In this document: one piece after another, positions 8,283-17,738 of the stretch
Layout of the letters: every line of letters begins with the position of its first letter
Numbering within the stretch: the stretch's first letter is position 1
NCBI GenBank assembly: GCA_018645325.1
Contig: JABGOU010000014.1
Location: 1-64,000, forward strand
Direction of reading: 5' to 3'
From: Desulfobacula sp.
GTDB taxonomy: Bacteria; Desulfobacterota; Desulfobacteria; Desulfobacterales; Desulfobacteraceae
Length of the DNA: 64,000 nt
The notes under the pieces: model-generated
Told to the model about the DNA's origin: nothing
Database searches by the model: none
The model's input: only the letters and a program-made list of their open reading frames with translations
Program-made: the position numbers and the translations under genes

Positions 8283-9476
8283 TTATTTTCCAACTTTAAG
8301 GACAAGCGCAGCTGAGGTATCACCTGCAGCACAGCCTGTAAAAAGAACATATCCCCCGCCTAATATGACTGCCTCTTCAATTCCTTCAATAATCGACCGC
8401 CCTGCTGTGGGTGCCTGGGGATGTCCGAACACCAATGAACTTCCATAATTGTTAAAGGTATTGATATCAAGATTCATCTGCTTTGACATATAAATATCAT
8501 TGGCAGCAAAGGGATTATGGGTTTTGATTACTTTAAGGTCATCAACAGTCAAACCGGCTCTGTCCAGAGCCATAAGGGCAGCCGGTACAGGTGCCATGGG
8601 CATATGAGCCTTTTTGACCCTGGCATGGCCAAATGATATGATCTGGATTTCAATATTCTTATCATCGCTCAATTCTTTTGCTTTTTCCTGGTCAGTGACA
8701 ATGAGCGCACAATGACCGTCAGCAGGGTGGGTCTGTGCGCCAAATGTAAGCTTCCCTCCTGGCAGGACAGGTCTAAGACCTTTCAGGCCTTCTGCAGTGG
8801 TTGGCATTATACCTTCATCTGAATCAATCTGAATGGTTTTTTTCTTTGACACCCGGATTTCAACGGGAAACATATATCGTTTTTGAAATTCTCTGTCATT
8901 GGCCAGGGAATCTTGATATTGCTCAGCCCGTCTTAATGCAGTTGCATCACACTCTTCCCTTGTAATTCCAGTCAGTTTTATGACATTTTCCGCTGTCTCG
9001 ATCATTGCTCCGCCTGCCCATGGGTCATTGCCAAAATGGTCCATGACCCAGTTTTCTGAAATCACCTGTCCACCAGGTCCTTTGGGATTTGGCCATATGG
9101 TATGGGGTCCATTAGAGCAGCGATCAGTATAAAGATTATAAACCGTTTCCCAGGCCCCATTTTCCACACCCATGGCAGCTTGAAATATTCCCGTGGTTGA
9201 GGTTGAACAGGCCTGGCTTACCAGTAAGCCGGCTGTTTCTGTGGAGCCAATAAGTGCTGATGCCCATGGACCGCCATAAAAAAGAGCGGGTTGTCCAATG
9301 GTAACTCCCAGCATCAGGTAATCAAAAATCTTTGGATCAATATCTTTTGTGGCCAGCCACCTTTTTGAGGTTTGCGCCCCAAGTGTAATTGAATTTTCAT
9401 TGGCAAGACTGCCCTGCCATCTTACAAATGGCGTGCTGTAATATCCTTTGTATGGAATAAAAGCTTTTTTTAACAT
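8283..9476 (-). CDS. Thiolase family protein (acyl-CoA acetyltransferase)
   Basis: 397 residues. It should cleave 3-ketoacyl-CoA with CoA, the last step of a beta-oxidation turn. The acyl-accepting Cys is Cys90 in SQACSTSTTG. The classical NEAFA box is HNPFAAND here, the GHP box is GSSLVFGHPQAPTAGR, and the second active-site Cys is kept in FTGCAAGD, where CxGGG is usual. It is therefore a divergent thiolase subgroup. The substrate pocket may be adapted to an unusual acyl chain, or the enzyme may work in a specialised pathway. AGGAGG precedes ATG 9476. The enoyl-CoA hydratase gene ends 13 bases upstream in the same operon. Confidence 0.83.
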   Translation of the reverse strand: MLKKAFIPYKGYYSTPFVRWQGSLANENSITLGAQTSKRWLATKDIDPKIFDYLMLGVTIGQPALFYGGPWASALIGSTETAGLLVSQACSTSTTGIFQAAMGVENGAWETVYNLYTDRCSNGPHTIWPNPKGPGGQVISENWVMDHFGNDPWAGGAMIETAENVIKLTGITREECDATALRRAEQYQDSLANDREFQKRYMFPVEIRVSKKKTIQIDSDEGIMPTTAEGLKGLRPVLPGGKLTFGAQTHPADGHCALIVTDQEKAKELSDDKNIEIQIISFGHARVKKAHMPMAPVPAALMALDRAGLTVDDLKVIKTHNPFAANDIYMSKQMNLDINTFNNYGSSLVFGHPQAPTAGRSIIEGIEEAVILGGGYVLFTGCAAGDTSAALVLKVGK

Positions 9477-9488
9477 GGTTCCTCCTAA

Positions 9489-10436
9489 TTATTTGCCTAT
9501 ATAGTTTGGTTTTCTTTTGCCTGCACTGGAAAGTCCTTCCAGTGCATCCTGCGTTGAAAAAATTTCTTCTAAATGGGCAAGTTCAATTTCAATTGCATCT
9601 TTATTTGTTTTTCCCTTCTGAAGGTCAATTATATCATTGGCCATTTTTAATGCAATGGGTGCTTTTTTGCCCAGGATTTTAATAATGGATTGGGCAAATG
9701 ATGGTTCAGCATCAGCTGTGTGGTTCCCCTTTATCAGTTCATTAAAATCAACATTGGAAAAAAAAGTATCAATATCTTTAAACCTTTCAGGCAGCAAAAA
9801 TTTTTTTTCTTCTTTTTGCTCTCCTTTTAAAACCAGCTGCGTTATTGTCTCTTCCAGGTCGTCAGAAGAAACAAGATGGTCCACCATCCCAAGTTCCTTT
9901 GCATCTGACGCTGATATGGTTTTGCCTGTAAATACATAATATTTAGCCAGTGCATGTCCAATTTTCCCGGCAAGACGAGGCATGCCTCCCAATCCCGGAT
10001 AGATGCCAATGGCCGTCTCTGGAAATGCCATGGAACCTTTGTCCGTTGCAATAATAGCCTGGCAGGAAAGAGCGAGTTCACTTCCCCCGCCAAGGGAGAG
10101 TCCATCTAAAATGGCAATTGTGGTTTTTTTACAATTTTCAATGGCCAGAAAAAGCTCGCTTGCTTTACGGGTAAATGCAATGATGTCGGAAAAATTTTTT
10201 TCCTGAATTTTTTGGATAAAAAATTTAATATCTGCACCTGCTACAAAAAATTTGCCCGCTCCCCTGATTACAATGGCCTTAACAGCCGGATCCGCTTCAG
10301 CCTTGTAAAATGTCTCTTCAAACTGGATCATCAATGGCAGGTTCAATGCATTCATGGCATTTGGCCTGTTTAGGGTAAGCGAAGCGATACCATTGTCCTG
10401 AACATCAAATATAACAAGTTCGGTATCTGGTTTCAT
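9489..10436 (-). CDS. Enoyl-CoA hydratase/isomerase (crotonase family)
   Basis: 315 residues, somewhat longer than the usual 260 because of a linker at about 205-245. Oxyanion-hole segments are GAGKFFVAGADIKFF (60s) and LSLGGGSELAL (about 115). Both catalytic Glu positions appear kept: Glu in GGGSELAL and Glu in AFPETAIGIYPGLGG. It adds water to trans-2-enoyl-CoA. The C-terminal helix includes APIALKMANDII. AGGAG precedes ATG 10436. It sits between the acyl-CoA dehydrogenase (53 bases) and the thiolase (13 bases), in the expected order for a beta-oxidation operon. A methylthioacryloyl-CoA hydratase role is possible but less likely given the thiolase and dehydrogenase beside it. Confidence 0.86.
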   Translation of the reverse strand: MKPDTELVIFDVQDNGIASLTLNRPNAMNALNLPLMIQFEETFYKAEADPAVKAIVIRGAGKFFVAGADIKFFIQKIQEKNFSDIIAFTRKASELFLAIENCKKTTIAILDGLSLGGGSELALSCQAIIATDKGSMAFPETAIGIYPGLGGMPRLAGKIGHALAKYYVFTGKTISASDAKELGMVDHLVSSDDLEETITQLVLKGEQKEEKKFLLPERFKDIDTFFSNVDFNELIKGNHTADAEPSFAQSIIKILGKKAPIALKMANDIIDLQKGKTNKDAIEIELAHLEEIFSTQDALEGLSSAGKRKPNYIGK

Positions 10437-10488
10437 TATACGTCACTCCTTTTTTTCAATACCTTTTCAATAAATCAATGGGCAAATC

Positions 10489-12312
10489 CTAGCGCCCCCC
10501 AAAAGCATCCGTGGAAATCCTTAGAACCGAATCGCCTGAATCCATAATTGAGTCCATCCTGCCCATGGTTATGGGGCCGATATTTTCAATGAAAAATCGA
10601 GCGGATTCCATTTGTCCCTGGTAAAAGGCTTTTCTCTTTTTTGGAGTTGCTTTGTCAAGTTGTTTTTGTGCCACATGGGCTCGCCAAAGTAGCATCCAGG
10701 CTAAAATAATATCTCCTGTGATATGGAGAAATGGCCCTGAAAGGGACCTGGCTTTAAGGATATCTGATGAGTGTTCAGGAGTTCGGCTCATGAGTTTGAC
10801 CACTTTTTCAAACCTGGATACCATTTTTTCAAATTTTGCAGCCAATGGTTTAAGAGACTCCAGGTTTTTTGCTTCAGATAAGGTTTTTTCAATCTCAGTG
10901 ATGAGGGTTTTAAAAAGACGGCCTTTTTTCATGGTTAATTTCCGGTTAAAAAGATCAATGGCCTGGATCCCGTTGGTTCCTTCATAAATGGTTGTGATGC
11001 GGACATCCCTGAGTATCTGCTCCACTGGGTATTCATTTGTATATCCATAGCCACCAAACACCTGGATAGCCATATCGCAAACTTTCACGGCCCGATCCGT
11101 TACATATCCTTTTCCAATGGGAATTAAAAAATCAATCAGGTTTTGAAATGTTTCTTTTTGGCTTTCATTATTTGTGACCTGTTTTTGATCCTGACAGAAT
11201 GCAATATAAAACAAAATACTTCTCATGCCTTCGGTATATGCTTTCATTGTCAAAAGCATGCGCCTGACATCAGGGTGGTCAATGATACGAATCTGGTTAT
11301 CTTCCCTATGGGTGCTTTTTATACCTGGAATTGAGCCCTGAACCCTGGTTTTGGCATAATTCAATGCAAGAAGAAATGATGATGATGCGCTTGCATGGCC
11401 CTGGGAACCCACAAGCAGTCTTGCATCATTCATCATGGAAAACATGGCATAAAGCCCTTTATTTTTCTCACCTAAAAGCGTACCCAGACATTCATACCTG
11501 CTGCCAAGAGACATGGAACAGGTCGGGCTTGCGTGCAGTCCCATTTTTTCTTCAATACCCGTACAGATGATATCATTTTTCTCACCGCATCTGCCTTTTT
11601 CATCCACATGGAAACCGGGCACCAGGAAAAGGGACAGCCCCTGGCTGCCTTCAGGTGCCCCTTTAATCCTTGCAAGAACAAGGTGAATAATATTTTTAGT
11701 CAAAGTGTGGTGGCCGCCCGTAATAAAAATCTTTGAACCACACAGGCTGTATTTCCCATCCGGCCTTGGCTCTGCAGTTGTTGAAATGCGAGTCAAATCC
11801 GATCCGGATTCAGATTCGGTAATATGCATGGCTGTGGCCCATTCGCCGGAATAAATTTTCTTTAAATACAAATTTTTCTGCTCTCTGGTGCCAAATTGTT
11901 CAATAACACAGCCCGCACCATGGCTTAATCCGGCTATCATAAACAAAGCAATGTTTGCCCCATTGATATAATCTCTTGCAGCAAGTGCAACGGACTTGGG
12001 CATGCCCTGTCCGCCCCATTCTTCGTTGGCTGTGGGAACGAACCATTCACCTGCCCTTAACAATTTCCAGACATGGTGGAACTCTTCAGGCAGAATCACT
12101 TCTCCATTTTCAAACCGGCACCCTACCTTATCCCCTATTGGGGAAGTGGGAAGAATTTCTTTTATGGCAAGATTGCGGGCTTCAGTGACCACCATTTCAA
12201 TAACTTTCTGATTAAAATCTGAAAATTTTTTGGTTTCACTTAGTGTTTGCACCTTGAATTTCTCAAAAAGGAGAAAATCAAGGTCTGATCTATCTATAAT
12301 AAATTGTGCCAT
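10489..12312 (-). CDS. Acyl-CoA dehydrogenase, long form with extra C-terminal domain
   Basis: 607 residues, against about 380 in classical enzymes. It belongs to the long group with the acetyl-CoA dehydrogenase-like C-terminal domain (PF12806 type), which includes enzymes named DmdC as well as ordinary fatty acyl-CoA dehydrogenases. The FAD-binding motif is AMHITESESGSDL. The catalytic-base region is IYEGTNGIQAIDLFNRK with Glu in YEGT. The C-terminal part (about 470-607) is helical. It introduces the trans-2 double bond and passes electrons to ETF. TTGGGA precedes ATG 12312. A palindromic mobile element lies in the 299-base gap between this gene and the ligase gene upstream. The substrate is unknown. 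Confidence 0.87.
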   Translation of the reverse strand: MAQFIIDRSDLDFLLFEKFKVQTLSETKKFSDFNQKVIEMVVTEARNLAIKEILPTSPIGDKVGCRFENGEVILPEEFHHVWKLLRAGEWFVPTANEEWGGQGMPKSVALAARDYINGANIALFMIAGLSHGAGCVIEQFGTREQKNLYLKKIYSGEWATAMHITESESGSDLTRISTTAEPRPDGKYSLCGSKIFITGGHHTLTKNIIHLVLARIKGAPEGSQGLSLFLVPGFHVDEKGRCGEKNDIICTGIEEKMGLHASPTCSMSLGSRYECLGTLLGEKNKGLYAMFSMMNDARLLVGSQGHASASSSFLLALNYAKTRVQGSIPGIKSTHREDNQIRIIDHPDVRRMLLTMKAYTEGMRSILFYIAFCQDQKQVTNNESQKETFQNLIDFLIPIGKGYVTDRAVKVCDMAIQVFGGYGYTNEYPVEQILRDVRITTIYEGTNGIQAIDLFNRKLTMKKGRLFKTLITEIEKTLSEAKNLESLKPLAAKFEKMVSRFEKVVKLMSRTPEHSSDILKARSLSGPFLHITGDIILAWMLLWRAHVAQKQLDKATPKKRKAFYQGQMESARFFIENIGPITMGRMDSIMDSGDSVLRISTDAFGGR

Positions 12313-12341
12313 ATCATTCCCAAATTAATGTTACATTAAAA

Positions 12342-12477
12342 GCAATTATTCAGCTCTTACGCTTGAAACCGCCCTGTCTGATGGATATTTGTTTCGAGGT
12401 TATTCGCTTAACCTCCTGCAAATATCCATCAGACAGGGCTTTGAGGATAACTTTTTTTTAAAGGGCTGAACAATTAC
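12342..12477 (-). mobile_element. Palindromic MITE, copy 1 (inverted)
   Basis: 136 bp. The terminal inverted repeats are GCAATTATTCAGC at the left and GCTGAACAATTAC at the right. The 21-bp inverted arms start with GCCCTGTCTGATGGATATTT. Between them GAGGTTA...TAACCTC makes a further stem. It is flanked by a perfect 8-bp duplication, CATTAAAA at 12334-12341 and 12478-12485. It lies inside the catabolic operon between the ligase and acyl-CoA dehydrogenase genes, so the transcript would carry a long hairpin there. Confidence 0.9.
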
Positions 12478-12611
12478 CATTAAAATTTGATTATTTTTAC
12501 AGAGGATTTATTTTTTTCGTTCTGCCATAATATCTTTTTTAAAAACACATTTAAGGCCACCACTATGGTTCCGATCTTTTGGACGGCAAGATTAAAAAAA
12601 CATTTTCAGAC

Positions 12612-14246
12612 TTAGCCGTCCGCTCTTCTGGCTTCCTCACTTCTGATTTCCCGGCGAAGCAATTTGCCAACTTTTGATTTTGGCAGCATATCCCTAAATT
12701 CTATATATTGTGGAATTTTATAAGATACCAAAGTTTTCCTGCACCATTTTATCAGCTCATATCCCGTGATACCTTTAATATCTTCTTTTAATACTACGTA
12801 GGCCTTAATCCTTTCCCCGACCTTTTCGTCGGGAACTCCTATAACACATGTGCCTATAACAGCAGGATGCTCCTGCAGCACTGATTCAATTTCCGATGCA
12901 GACACTCGATATCCTTTATGTTTTATGGTGTCCACAGTTCTGTCCACAAAATACAGGTTCCCGTCTTCATCCATTTTCATTATATCAGCTGTTCGATACC
13001 AGGTCTTGCCATTTATCGTGACAAAGGATTTTTGGGTCTCCTCTTTTTTATTCAAATAGGATGTAACCATTTCTTTGGAATGCACAAGCAGTTCTCCTGG
13101 ATCACCTGGCTTTTGAGGATTCATCACAGGATCCACAATCATTATTTTTTTACTGGGAACAAGCCGTCCAACGCTTTTTGGAGGGTTTTCAATATCCACA
13201 GGACACATCACAACTCCACCGCAGGTCTCTGTTGCCCCATACCCCTGGTAAATGCATTTTCCAAATTTCTCCTGCCACCTGCGCCCTACTTCCACGGGCA
13301 GCACATCTCCTGCACTATACCAATAGTCTACAGAACTTAAGTCATATTGATCCAGGCGGTCATGCTCCAGCATCATCCGGTAAAGCGCTGGAACCCCGAT
13401 CATGGATCGCACTTTGAAACGATAAATCGCTTCAAAAGTGGCATCCATATTAATTTTAGGCTGTACCAATAAAGCGCCACCAACAAGTAGGGTTGCAAGA
13501 CTGCAGGTCTGCCCCAATATATGAAAAAGAGGGGCATTCCCTAAAATAATATTTTCCGAAGGAGGAATGATGGGCTCACTTGTTAGAATCTGTTCTATTG
13601 CTGAAACAAGGAACAAGGCGTGGGACATGGGAACGCCTTTTGGAAATTTTGTTGTTCCGCCTGTATATAATATCTGTGCTGTTTTATCTGGGTCATCCTC
13701 TAAAGGTGGAAGATTTGGCTCTTTATATTTGGACAAGAGTCTTTTTAATGAATATATATGTTCTCCCGTGGCCACATTCCCTTTTGGTATAATATTATAA
13801 AGTCTGCCAAAGGTCTGTTTCCAAAAGGGTAAAAGATCTCCCATCCTGACATAAATGGTTCTTTTAATCCCAGTGGTTCCCAGCACCTTTTGAACATAGC
13901 CAAAGTTGGTATCTGCACAAATGATAACAGATACAGAACTATCATTGGCAATATAATCCAGATCATGGGGGGTGTAGATAGGCGTAATGGGAACACACAC
14001 GCAACCGATTCTCTGAACAGCTAAAAAACTAACCACCCATTGAATACTGTTGGGAATGTAAATCATTATCTTATCACCGGATTTTACATCTAAATCCAAT
14101 AATGCCGCTGCAAATTTTTCAGCCATTACCTTTAAGCTATGATAGGAGAATTTCGTTCCAAGGTAAATCACAGCCGTCTTTTCAGGATATTGATCGGCTA
14201 TAGAATTAAACGCTGAAAATATATTGTTTTCTTTTAAGATTTTCAT
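12612..14246 (-). CDS. Acyl-CoA synthetase (AMP-forming carboxylate-CoA ligase)
   Basis: 544 residues of the ANL superfamily. It activates a carboxylic acid to its acyl-CoA through an acyl-adenylate. The ATP loop is ILYTGGTTKFPKGVPMSH (about 192-209), A5 is YGATETCGG and A7 is YRTADIMKMDEDGNLYFVDR. A8 is KHKGYRVSASEIESVL. The C-terminal catalytic Lys is in KSKVGKLLRRE. It resembles long/medium-chain fatty acid ligases and could equally be an aryl-acid ligase. The start is three bases after the LivF stop, so it is co-transcribed with the importer. This links uptake directly to activation of the imported acid. Confidence 0.88.
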   Translation of the reverse strand: MKILKENNIFSAFNSIADQYPEKTAVIYLGTKFSYHSLKVMAEKFAAALLDLDVKSGDKIMIYIPNSIQWVVSFLAVQRIGCVCVPITPIYTPHDLDYIANDSSVSVIICADTNFGYVQKVLGTTGIKRTIYVRMGDLLPFWKQTFGRLYNIIPKGNVATGEHIYSLKRLLSKYKEPNLPPLEDDPDKTAQILYTGGTTKFPKGVPMSHALFLVSAIEQILTSEPIIPPSENIILGNAPLFHILGQTCSLATLLVGGALLVQPKINMDATFEAIYRFKVRSMIGVPALYRMMLEHDRLDQYDLSSVDYWYSAGDVLPVEVGRRWQEKFGKCIYQGYGATETCGGVVMCPVDIENPPKSVGRLVPSKKIMIVDPVMNPQKPGDPGELLVHSKEMVTSYLNKKEETQKSFVTINGKTWYRTADIMKMDEDGNLYFVDRTVDTIKHKGYRVSASEIESVLQEHPAVIGTCVIGVPDEKVGERIKAYVVLKEDIKGITGYELIKWCRKTLVSYKIPQYIEFRDMLPKSKVGKLLRREIRSEEARRADG

Positions 14247-14249
14247 GGC

Positions 14250-14996
14250 TCAGACTCCAAAATATGCAGCTTTGATTTCAGGATTGTTCATTAATTCTTC
14301 ACCAGTCCCGGAAAGGGACAGCATTCCGTTTTCCACAACATATCCCTTATCAATCATAGGAAGAACAGGACGTGCAAATTGCTCACTTAAAATAACGGTA
14401 ATTCCACTGGATTTGTTTAAGGCCTTGATGGCATCCACCACACTTTTTTGCATGATCGGACTTAATCCCAAAAGTGGTTCATCTAAAAGCAACAATTCAG
14501 GCTGAACAATCAATGCCATACCAATCGCAAGCATTTGCTGTTCTCCGCCGCTTAAAAATCCAGCTTTTCTTTTTTTGAGTTTGATTAAAGCAGGGAAGAG
14601 TTCAAAAACATATTGCATTGTCTTTTTAATTTCTTTTCGGGTTCTTAAATATCCTGCAATTTTCATGTTTTCCAAAACACTGGATTCCGGAAATATAGGA
14701 TGCCGTTCTCTTGATAAAACGATTCCCATTTTAACCCTTTCTTCAGGTTTCAAATAGGTGATATCCTCATTTTTATATAAAACCTTGCCATACACGGAAA
14801 TTCTTTCCCCGCCGCGTCTTTTTTCTTTTATCTGCATGTCGATTATAAGACCTGACAAGGTATTCATAAGGGTTGTTTTCCCGGCAGAATTGGAGCCGAT
14901 AATCCCCACAATTTCACCTTTGTTCACGGTGAGATTCAACCCATTTACGGCCAGTGCATTCTCGAAAAAAACCATTAATTCTTTAACTTCAAGCAT
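14250..14996 (-). CDS. livF: Branched-chain amino acid-type ABC transporter ATP-binding protein LivF
   Basis: 248 residues, an ATPase of a HAAT-family importer. Walker A is GSNSAGKT (about 33-40). The signature is FLSGGEQQMLAIGMAL and Walker B is LLLLDEPLLGLSP. The LivF-typical region SRERHPIFPESSVLENM is present. It lies on the cytoplasmic face of the LivHM permease as partner of LivG, 15 bases upstream. The ligase follows three bases downstream. Importers of this family carry not only branched amino acids but also aromatic and dicarboxylic acids, and the context here favours a carboxylic acid substrate. Confidence 0.9.
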   Translation of the reverse strand: MLEVKELMVFFENALAVNGLNLTVNKGEIVGIIGSNSAGKTTLMNTLSGLIIDMQIKEKRRGGERISVYGKVLYKNEDITYLKPEERVKMGIVLSRERHPIFPESSVLENMKIAGYLRTRKEIKKTMQYVFELFPALIKLKKRKAGFLSGGEQQMLAIGMALIVQPELLLLDEPLLGLSPIMQKSVVDAIKALNKSSGITVILSEQFARPVLPMIDKGYVVENGMLSLSGTGEELMNNPEIKAAYFGV

Positions 14997-15011
14997 TTTT
15001 TTTCTCCGGGT

Positions 15012-15764
15012 TTACGCCTCGGTTCCAAGATAGGCGTTTTTGACATCATCGTTTGCCATTACTTCCTTTGCAGAACCATCTGCGATTTTCTCTCCATAAT
15101 TAAGAACTATGACTCTATCCGCAATTTTAAACAATTCTTTTAAACGATGCTCGATCATGATGATTGCTATTCCCTTTTGCCGCAGCTTCTCAACAATAGG
15201 GACAATACTTGCAACTTCTGCAAGACTCAGTCCTGAGAAAAGCTCATCTAAAATCATAAGTTCGGGCTGAAGAGAGATAGCCTTGGCCAGTTCCAGGCGT
15301 TTTAAATATCCCTGGGGTAAGATTCCTGCAGGCTTATAGGCCACAAAGGAATCTCTTTCAAATCCTACTTCCTCCAGCAAATCCAAGGCCATTGCATCAC
15401 GATCTCCATATTTTCCACCAACGAAATTTTTAACCCTGGGGGAATATAAAGGAATAATCATATTTTTATAGGCTGGAAGCTTATAAAACGGCCTTACCAT
15501 TTGAAATGTTCTTGAAATACCCAGGCGAATAATTTTATGTGGTGGAAGGTGGTTAATTTTTTCACCATGAAACATCACCTCACCCGAGGTTGCCTTGACA
15601 AACCTTGTGATCAGATTCACTATCGTGGTCTTACCGGAACCATTAGGGCCTATTACGCCTAATAATTCTCCCGGCTTTATATCAAAGCTTACATTTCTAA
15701 CAGCCTGAACCCCGCCAAAGGATTTACTGATATTGATCACTTTTAAAAGTTTGGTCTGATTCAT
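15012..15764 (-). CDS. livG: Branched-chain amino acid-type ABC transporter ATP-binding protein LivG
   Basis: 250 residues. Walker A is GPNGSGKTTIVNLI (about 36-49) and Walker B is ELMILDELFSGLS. The ABC signature position reads PQGYLKRLELAKA, where LSxGQ is usual; the Ser and first Gly are replaced (ILPQGYLKR), a variation seen in some LivG-like subunits. The C-terminal part contains EHRLKELFKIADRVIVLNYG, typical of LivG. The ATG overlaps the LivM stop by four bases (ATGA), so translation is probably coupled. It pairs with LivF to energise the LivHM channel. Confidence 0.9.
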   Translation of the reverse strand: MNQTKLLKVINISKSFGGVQAVRNVSFDIKPGELLGVIGPNGSGKTTIVNLITRFVKATSGEVMFHGEKINHLPPHKIIRLGISRTFQMVRPFYKLPAYKNMIIPLYSPRVKNFVGGKYGDRDAMALDLLEEVGFERDSFVAYKPAGILPQGYLKRLELAKAISLQPELMILDELFSGLSLAEVASIVPIVEKLRQKGIAIIMIEHRLKELFKIADRVIVLNYGEKIADGSAKEVMANDDVKNAYLGTEA

Positions 15765-16765
15765 TTGTCCACCTCAACCCATCTTTCAAATTGGTTGTAT
15801 TTGCGTTGAACATAATGGAAAATACCTTCAGGTAATGCCACAGTAAAAACCACCAGGAAAAGACCATAGAACACAATTCTCAATCCTCCGAATCCTCTCA
15901 GCACTTCAGATAATGGAACCAGTATGCATGCGCCCAAAGTTGCACCGGCAAGTGTTCCAGGACCTCCCACAACCACTGCTGCTATTGGAAGTATGGAATA
16001 ATCAAGGGCAAAAACAGGCATGCCGACAAACATATATATATGGGTCATAAAAGCACCGGCAAAAGCACCAATGGAACTTGAAATAAAAAGTGCCTGGGTC
16101 TTATACCAGTAAATATTAATCCCTGCATTAGTTACGGACCGATCATTATCACGAATCCCTTTTAGAACCAGTCCGAAGTCAGAATCCAGCATTCTTCTAA
16201 ACCCGAAAAGTGCAATCAACATGACACCAATAATCAGATAAAGTTCAATCCAATGGGAAGGAAGAGGCGACATTCCGCTAAGCCCTTCAGTTCCCCCGAA
16301 TATCTTGGTTGCCTCGATTACCCTGACCATCATCAAAGGAATGATCAGGGTGACCATGGAAAAATAAATCCCCCTAAGCCTTAAAACAGGCAATAACATC
16401 AAGGTACATACCAATCCCCCCATTATTGTTGCCAAAGGAATTGAAATAAAGGGGTGAAATCCGAAATAATGGTTCAGGATACCCGTAATATATGCCCCTA
16501 TTCCAAAAAAAAGCGCCTGGCCCAGGGACACCATTCCGCTTTCAGCAAGGATATCCCAGCTGATCGCTAAAAGCACAAAAACAACAGCCGAAAGAAGTAC
16601 TTTCTGCCAGTAAACCCCAATAACAAGGGGCAAAATTAAAAATCCCAGGATCGGAATTAAACGGGGTGCTGAAAGATAAAGCATTTCTCTATAGGAACAA
16701 AGCGCAAAAATATCCTGAGATCTTGCTTTTATGCCCCGATCAATTCTTTCTTTTCTTTTTTCCAA
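15761..16765 (-). CDS. livM: Branched-chain amino acid-type ABC transporter permease LivM
   Basis: 334 residues with about nine hydrophobic segments. The N-terminal 45 residues are charged and cytoplasmic (MEKRKERIDRGIKARSQD). Family landmarks are ISWDILAESGMVSLGQALFFGIGAY, FGGTEGLSGM and VVVGGPGTLAGATLGACILVPLSEVLR. It forms the inner-membrane channel with LivH. It starts four bases after the LivH stop and its end overlaps livG. The long charged N-terminus is ordinary for LivM. Substrate range cannot be read from the sequence. Confidence 0.9.
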   Translation of the reverse strand: MEKRKERIDRGIKARSQDIFALCSYREMLYLSAPRLIPILGFLILPLVIGVYWQKVLLSAVVFVLLAISWDILAESGMVSLGQALFFGIGAYITGILNHYFGFHPFISIPLATIMGGLVCTLMLLPVLRLRGIYFSMVTLIIPLMMVRVIEATKIFGGTEGLSGMSPLPSHWIELYLIIGVMLIALFGFRRMLDSDFGLVLKGIRDNDRSVTNAGINIYWYKTQALFISSSIGAFAGAFMTHIYMFVGMPVFALDYSILPIAAVVVGGPGTLAGATLGACILVPLSEVLRGFGGLRIVFYGLFLVVFTVALPEGIFHYVQRKYNQFERWVEVDK

Positions 16766-16769
16766 TGAT

Positions 16770-17642
16770 CTATATCCTTTCTTCTAGTTCTTTTTGCTTT
16801 CCAAAAAGCCCGGAAGGCTTAACAACAAGTACAATCAGAATGGCTGCTAAACTGACTATCATGGTCCAGTGTGATCCTATGTAGGAATCTGTAAAACGTT
16901 CCGCAAACCCAATTAAAAAACTGGCCACAATAACCCCTCCCGTACTGCCAAGTCCCCCTATGATGCACACGGCAAGCGCCTTGATCAGGACATCATACCC
17001 TTCTGAAGGGAAAATACTGCCAAGTGGGATAATAATGGATGCGGCAATGGCGGCAAAACCCGCCCCCAAAGCTACTGCCAATGTGGCAATTTTATCTGAA
17101 TCTATACCAAAGGTAAGAGCGGTCCGTTCATCTTGAGCAATACCTCTGAAAGCAAGTCCAAGAGAGGTGTTGTGGGTAAAAAGCCAAAGGAGCACGACAA
17201 TGATAACACCAAGAACCACAATTAGAATCCTCTGCATATCAACATAGGTTCCCAATATCATATAGCTTGAATCTATAAAAGGCGGGAGATTATATTCAAA
17301 TCCCACGAATCCTAAATATCTGAATAATTCCAATATGGCCAGACCGATTCCAAATGTGGCAATGACCTCTGAAATAGCCTGGCCTCTCACACGCTTGAGA
17401 ACCAATTGGTACATGAGGGCTCCCAAAGCCATTGTGAGAATTATGGAAATCATCACAGAAACAAAATAAGGCAGATGAAATGAATGCATCATAATCCATG
17501 TGGAATAGGCGGAAAGGATATAAAAGGCACCATAGGCGAAATTAGCAACGCCGCTGATACCAAATGTCAGGTTAAAGCCAATGGCGATTAAGGTTAGTAT
17601 GACACTATTGATCAGTGCGTAAATAATCGTACCGGTAAACAT
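16770..17642 (-). CDS. livH: Branched-chain amino acid-type ABC transporter permease LivH
   Basis: 290 residues from ATG 17642, which has GGAG eight bases upstream and gives the standard LivH length. An in-frame start 39 bases further up adds MDGIIHLRNGEKS and is less likely. About eight membrane segments are present. Family landmarks are FNLTFGISGVANFAYGAFY near the start, RGIAQDERTALTFGID in the cytoplasmic coupling loop and GGLGSTGGVIVASFLIGF near the end. It forms the permease with LivM. It lies 204 bases after the binding-protein gene, with a stem-loop between them. Confidence 0.9.
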   Translation of the reverse strand: MFTGTIIYALINSVILTLIAIGFNLTFGISGVANFAYGAFYILSAYSTWIMMHSFHLPYFVSVMISIILTMALGALMYQLVLKRVRGQAISEVIATFGIGLAILELFRYLGFVGFEYNLPPFIDSSYMILGTYVDMQRILIVVLGVIIVVLLWLFTHNTSLGLAFRGIAQDERTALTFGIDSDKIATLAVALGAGFAAIAASIIIPLGSIFPSEGYDVLIKALAVCIIGGLGSTGGVIVASFLIGFAERFTDSYIGSHWTMIVSLAAILIVLVVKPSGLFGKQKELEERI

Positions 17643-17738
17643 CGATTTTTCTCCATTTCTCAAATGAATGATGCCATCCATTAAAATCTGATGGGTTATC
17701 TTTGAAACTATTAAATTTTGGTTTATCGGAGTTGTTTT

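Noticed and set aside
9489-14246. Ligase, long acyl-CoA dehydrogenase and hydratase considered as a DmdBCD methylmercaptopropionate pathway
   Set aside because: A hydroxyacyl-CoA dehydrogenase and thiolase complete an ordinary beta-oxidation set, and no dmdA-type gene is in the operon. It is kept only as an alternative name for the dehydrogenase.
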